Below are positions 60,150 to 64,000 of a DNA stretch of 64,000 nt, piece after piece; positions within the stretch are counted from its first letter, which is position 1; every line of letters starts with the position of its first letter. The notes under the pieces are model-generated. The model had not been told where the DNA came from and did not search any database. It worked only from the letters and a program-made list of their open reading frames with translations. Made by a program: the position numbers and the translations under genes. Source of the DNA: Arthrobacter sp. SDTb3-6 (GTDB lineage: Bacteria; Actinomycetota; Actinomycetes; Actinomycetales; Micrococcaceae); contig NZ_JAAMFN010000001.1 of the NCBI RefSeq assembly GCF_013376095.1, positions 1-64,000 on the forward strand. The letters are read 5' to 3'.

Positions 60150-60806
60150 ATGACCGATTCACCTGATGGCACCGTCCTGGCCCTGTGCCGTGTCCACGAG
60201 ACAGCGCGCACCATGACGGGCTTCGGCATCACCGGGATCGACAAACGGCCTGTGGCGGGGGCCGTCAGTGTCCGCACCTTCGGCGTTTTCGGCGACGTGC
60301 AGGGGGACCGGGAACACCATGGCGGCCCGGACCAGGCCGTTTACGCGTACTCGCAGGAAGATGCGGACTATTGGGGCCGTGAACTGGGCCGCGACATCCC
60401 GCCCGGGCTTTTTGGCGAAAACCTGCGCACGCAGGGGGTGGAAACCACGGGGGCGGTCATTGGCCAGCGCTGGCGCGTGGGACGGCACCTGCTCCTGGAG
60501 GTGACGAACCCGCGCGTCCCGTGCGCCACCTTCGCAGAGCGCATGGGCGAGCGGCAGTGGGTCCGGCGGTTCACGGAGGCAGGACGGGTCGGCGTGTATT
60601 TCCGGGTGCTGCGCAAGGGCAAGGTGCAGGCAGGGGACACCATCACGGTGGAGCCGGCCCCGGCCCACGGCATCACGGTGGGCAGGTTCTTCTCCCACCC
60701 CACCGTGGCGGACGTCCACACCCTGCAGGCACTGCACGACGCCGGCGAACTCACCCTGAGCGCCCACTACGGCAAGTACTTCCGGCGCATCCTGGACAAC
60801 GCCTAG
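60150..60806 (+). CDS. MOSC domain-containing protein (YiiM-like)
   Basis: A 218-aa MOSC-domain protein of the YiiM type. KRPVAGAVSVRTFGVFGDVQGDREHHGGPDQAVY opens the MOSC core (GVFGDVQGDREHHGGPDQAV within about 44-63). GLFGENLRTQGVETTG and the sulfur-carrier cysteine in TNPRVPCATFAERMG follow. MOSC proteins mobilise sulfur for molybdenum cofactor or act on N-hydroxylated compounds. Leaderless: TAAGTT lies 6 nt before ATG 60150. The stop TAG is part of the CTAG at which the following IS element inserted. Confidence 0.88.
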   Translation: MTDSPDGTVLALCRVHETARTMTGFGITGIDKRPVAGAVSVRTFGVFGDVQGDREHHGGPDQAVYAYSQEDADYWGRELGRDIPPGLFGENLRTQGVETTGAVIGQRWRVGRHLLLEVTNPRVPCATFAERMGERQWVRRFTEAGRVGVYFRVLRKGKVQAGDTITVEPAPAHGITVGRFFSHPTVADVHTLQALHDAGELTLSAHYGKYFRRILDNA

Positions 60807-60999
60807 GACACCGCTGAACAAAGGCCGATTTGGCTGGCAGTGCTCGCTGGTGGCGGGTTGATGGCGGTTTGGGCGTCTGGTTGGTGGCGGTTCCGGGTTT
60901 CCTTGGGCGGAGCCGGGAGGGTTTGTGGAATGGCTTTTTGGGGCCGCTGTGGTGTGGGTGTGCCGCGGGCGCCGGTGCCGGCCGGCTCAGCGGGGGCTT

Positions 61000-62580
61000 T
61001 TAGTTGACGGCCCAGGTCCCGTTGATGTTGGCAAGTCCGAGATTGACCATGCGGCGCAGGTTCAGCCCGGCAGTGCGCAGGGTGAGCCAGGTGTTGTTCC
61101 TGGCGACGCCGATGTAGGGCACGCGCCGGTTGCCGCGTGTGAGCCAGGCGATGGAGCGTTCGACCATGGGACGGTGGCGGCGGTAGGTCTGGATGAGGGC
61201 GGGTTCCTGGGCTCGGGCCCGGTGTTCGCGCTGGAGTGCATCGTGGGGATGTAGGGTCAGGGACTTGCCGTCCCGGGCGGTGGTGCACGGGTTCCTGAAC
61301 GGGCGGCCGGCACAGGCGGCACCGAAAGTGGCGTTCCGTTTGGGGCTGATGTTCCGGGTGACGTTGTTCGGGCAGGTCACGGTGCCTGCGGCCTCATCGA
61401 CGCTGGAATCATCGAGGGTGGACCCTCCGGCCACGGCTGGGCGCAGCGGCCAGGGCTTGATCACCGGGGTGTGTCCGGCCGCAGCGACGGCGGCGAGCAT
61501 CTCCCCGGTGCCGTAAGCCGAATCGGCGAGCACTTCCACCGGCGCAGCCCCGATGGTGGTCTCCTTGCCCAGCAGGTCCGCGCCGACGGCCGCGTCGCCA
61601 TTGCCCGGTCCGGATGCCATTGCCCGGTCCGGATGCCTTGGTCAGGGCGGACGCGGTGATGGTCCCGGTATCGGGCTCGATCACGGATATGTGCCTTGAA
61701 CCCATCCTGGCGCCTGGCCTGGGTCTTGTGGGCGTGCCGGGCCTCCGGGTCAATAGTGGAGATTGCCCTGTCATAGGCGGTTTTCCGGGCAATCCGCCAT
61801 CGTCCGTCGGCACCATCGGAGCCTTCTGCGGGCTCGACGCCCTGCCCGGCAACCAGTGCCCGCAGGGCCACAGCATCCGCGGCTTTGCCCTTCCAGATCG
61901 GCGGTGTCGATAGCGGCCAGAAGCGCCAGGGCATCCGTGACCGGGGCGGAGAACAGTCCGTCCCGGGCCGCGGGATCATCCCAGGCGATCCGGGGTTTGC
62001 CCGGCTGCGTGTAGTCATAGCCGGTGCAGACCGCGGGGACCAGCGCGTCCACGCCGGGCACTTCCCGGCCGACCCGGCGGATCGCGGCGATCAGTTGGGT
62101 GACGGTGTCCTGGCGGGCAACCGCATCATCGAGGACGGTCGAATCCAGCGCCCGCCGCGTCCTGGATTTCAGCACGCCGGTCTCGGCGACCACGGCGGCG
62201 ACGGACTGGAAGATCCGGTCCGGGCGGCCGCTGGCGGCCAGTCGCTTGCGCCAGTACGTCAACGTCGTCGGATGAAATGCCTTCGTGGTCACGGCGAACC
62301 CGCAGGCCGCCTTCCAGCGCAGATCAAAAGTCACCGCTTCCGCGGCCTCGCGGTCCGAGAGCCCGTTCAACGCCTGCAGGACCAGCACCGTGGCCACGAC
62401 CTCGGCCGGAATCGAGGGCCGTCCCCTGCCGGACGGGAACAGATCCTCAAACATCGACGGCGGGAACAACTCCCCTCGGTGCCCAGCCAGAAACGCGAAG
62501 ACGCTGCCCGGGTCCAAAAGGTCCCCGGCCAGCGCCTCAACATCCAGGATTTCCCGCTGCCCATCATCACGACCCTGCAT
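61000..62580 (-). pseudogene. IS1182 family transposase, three frameshifts
   Basis: The N-terminal part (62580 to about 61890) has RGRPSIPAEVVATVLVLQAL and FHPTTLTYWRKRLAAS with a DDE start. An extra G near 61888-61890 shifts the frame; GKAADAVALRALVAGQGVEP continues. Near 61688 a 2-nt loss shifts it again to VIEPDTGTITASALTKASGP. A 19-bp tandem duplication (unit CCATTGCCCGGTCCGGATG at 61598-61616, repeated 61617-61635) gives the third shift. The C-terminal part VEVLADSAYGTGEMLAAVAA to RSIAWLTRGNRRVPYIGVAR ends at 61000. The enzyme cannot be active. Confidence 0.85.
61598..61635. repeat. 19-bp tandem duplication inside the transposase
   Basis: Two identical 19-bp units follow each other without gap. 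Nineteen is not a multiple of three, so the duplication itself breaks the transposase frame. Confidence 0.85.
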
Positions 62581-62654
62581 AAAACAAGGTCCTAACGATC
62601 CATAGCCAAAGTCCAGCAGGCGCTCCTTAACACGCTGGACTAATCAGCAGTGTC

Positions 62655-63107
62655 CTAGCCCCGGAAGCCCGTCTCCGGGGCGGGGTTCCGCGTTTACGGG
62701 AGGGCGGGCACCGTCGGGCCCTCCCTCCACAGGGCATGCTGCGGCCCCGTGTGCCCAAACTCACGGGGTGCCGTCGACTTTTGCCCTGGGGATTGTGTAG
62801 CGTATGCCCTACAATTTAAATATCCCCCACTCCGGTATCTCCTTATTATTTCTGCCCAATTTTTGAGGCAGGAGCCTGAAGTGTATGGGGCCCGCAAAGC
62901 ATGTTGGGCGGGCAGTAAAGCGTTCATAGGGGATTGCCGGCAAAGAAAACGCCATGTGGCGCCGGCACCCGCTGACGCCTGCAAGTGCGCGTCAAAACGC
63001 ACAGCAATGGTGCCGAAGTCCTGCCACGGGATGGTATGTAGCGGCTGGATTTCTTTGTAATGCGGCTGTCACAGGCCGCCTGGCCCTATGAATGAGGACT
63101 ACTAACC
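62655..63107 (+). promoter_or_regulatory. long upstream region of the DEAD-box helicase gene
   Basis: 453 nt without a credible gene. It contains an unusually A+T-rich island (about 62795-62870, with TACAATTTAAATATC) holding a good -10 (TACAAT, 62810-62815) but no matching -35, and a small inverted repeat TGTAG/CTACA (62796-62800 and 62809-62813). If transcription starts there, the 5' leader is about 285 nt, as in cold-inducible helicase genes. GAGGA (63093-63097) is the ribosome-binding site. Confidence 0.45.
62659..62682 (+). terminator. orphaned terminator hairpin of the MOSC gene
   Basis: GCCCCGGA (62659-62666) pairs with TCCGGGGC (62675-62682), loop of 8 nt. It directly follows the right CTAG of the IS and would lie immediately after the MOSC stop codon if the IS were removed. 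Confidence 0.5.

Positions 63108-64000
<893 letters not shown>

Larger units (their letters stand above)
60807..62654 (-). mobile_element. decayed IS1182-type insertion sequence
   Basis: About 1.85 kb. Ends carry an inverted repeat GACACYGCTGA (60807-60817, and on the minus strand 62654-62644) with one mismatch. CTAG is present on both sides (60803-60806 and 62655-62658), a likely 4-bp target duplication. The left copy contains the stop codon of the MOSC gene; the right copy is followed by a terminator-like hairpin, probably that gene's original terminator. The only gene is a frameshifted transposase. Confidence 0.75.

Noticed and set aside
61000-62580. Functional transposase by programmed frameshifting
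   Set aside because: Three different lesions, one of them a 19-bp duplication, are not the slippery-site pattern of IS elements that use frameshifting.
62749-63060. 103-codon plus-strand frame before the helicase
   Set aside because: Composition is unlike neighbouring proteins, there is no ribosome-binding site, and it spans the A+T-rich promoter-like island.

Overview
The window is high-G+C DNA with dense, mostly tandem genes and short intergenic gaps. TTG and GTG starts are common, and many promoters place a TANNNT -10 box about 6 nt before the start codon, i.e. leaderless transcripts. With an Rpf resuscitation factor, a PucR-controlled GABA locus, a one-piece PutA and LGFP-repeat wall proteins, this points to an actinobacterium of the Micrococcaceae (Arthrobacter-like). 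That placement is inference from gene content, not from a search.

Layout. 1-3.4 kb: PadR / DUF1048 / DrrAB-type ABC exporter, then a urea transporter. 3.4-10.7 kb: a RelA/SpoT-type synthetase, then sulfur genes (sulfonate-type ABC importer, fused siroheme synthase, ferredoxin-NADP reductase). 10.7-11.9 kb: a solitary DUF559-like nuclease gene between two palindromes. 11.9-16.3 kb: PucR and GABA/putrescine catabolism. 16.3-25.8 kb: a decayed membrane-protein gene, a VanY-type peptidase, a tandem USP, a flavin disulfide reductase with RarD, a second FprA paralogue, an APC permease and an MpaB-family protein. 25.8-37 kb: Fur-KatA, an ankyrin pair, MFS, HtpX, an aminotransferase, a phosphatase with a NarL-type two-component system, and a VOC protein. 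37-45 kb: YajQ, tRNA-Tyr, small hypotheticals, MarR-MFS, thioredoxin and AlkA. 45-49.5 kb: LysR and PutA. 49.5-50.7 kb: a second palindrome-bracketed nuclease-like gene. 50.7-60.8 kb: AraC/VOC, transsulfuration (cbs-metB), SoxR and its target region, Rpf, an amidohydrolase, SDR and MOSC. 60.8-62.7 kb: a decayed IS1182-type element. The last kilobase holds the start of a DEAD-box helicase.

The most interesting signal is a repeated architecture at 10707-11855 and 49469-50717. Each locus has one orphan gene encoding an AbiEi-like / DUF559 (PD-(D/E)XK, Vsr-like) protein, bracketed by two related 58-bp imperfect palindromes. The two palindromes of a locus resemble each other but differ from those of the other locus. 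A 9-mer matching a DnaA box (TTGTCCACA or TTATCCACA) lies between the upstream palindrome and each gene. Transcriptional topology is the same at both loci. This resembles a REP/RAYT-like arrangement built on a different nuclease fold and may be an undescribed mobile or domesticated repeat system. Other intergenic repeats (32-bp tandem units at 3.4 kb with relatives at 54.9 kb; solo palindromes at 37.1 and 44.7 kb) may belong to the same intergenic repeat landscape.

Sulfur metabolism is the best-connected pathway here: sulfonate uptake, siroheme synthesis, FprA electron supply and cbs/metB transsulfuration. The importer and siroheme loci share a 17-bp upstream motif and the same promoter geometry, suggesting one regulon. 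Oxidative-stress functions (Fur-KatA, SoxR with a near-consensus box, thioredoxin, flavin disulfide reductase) form a second theme.
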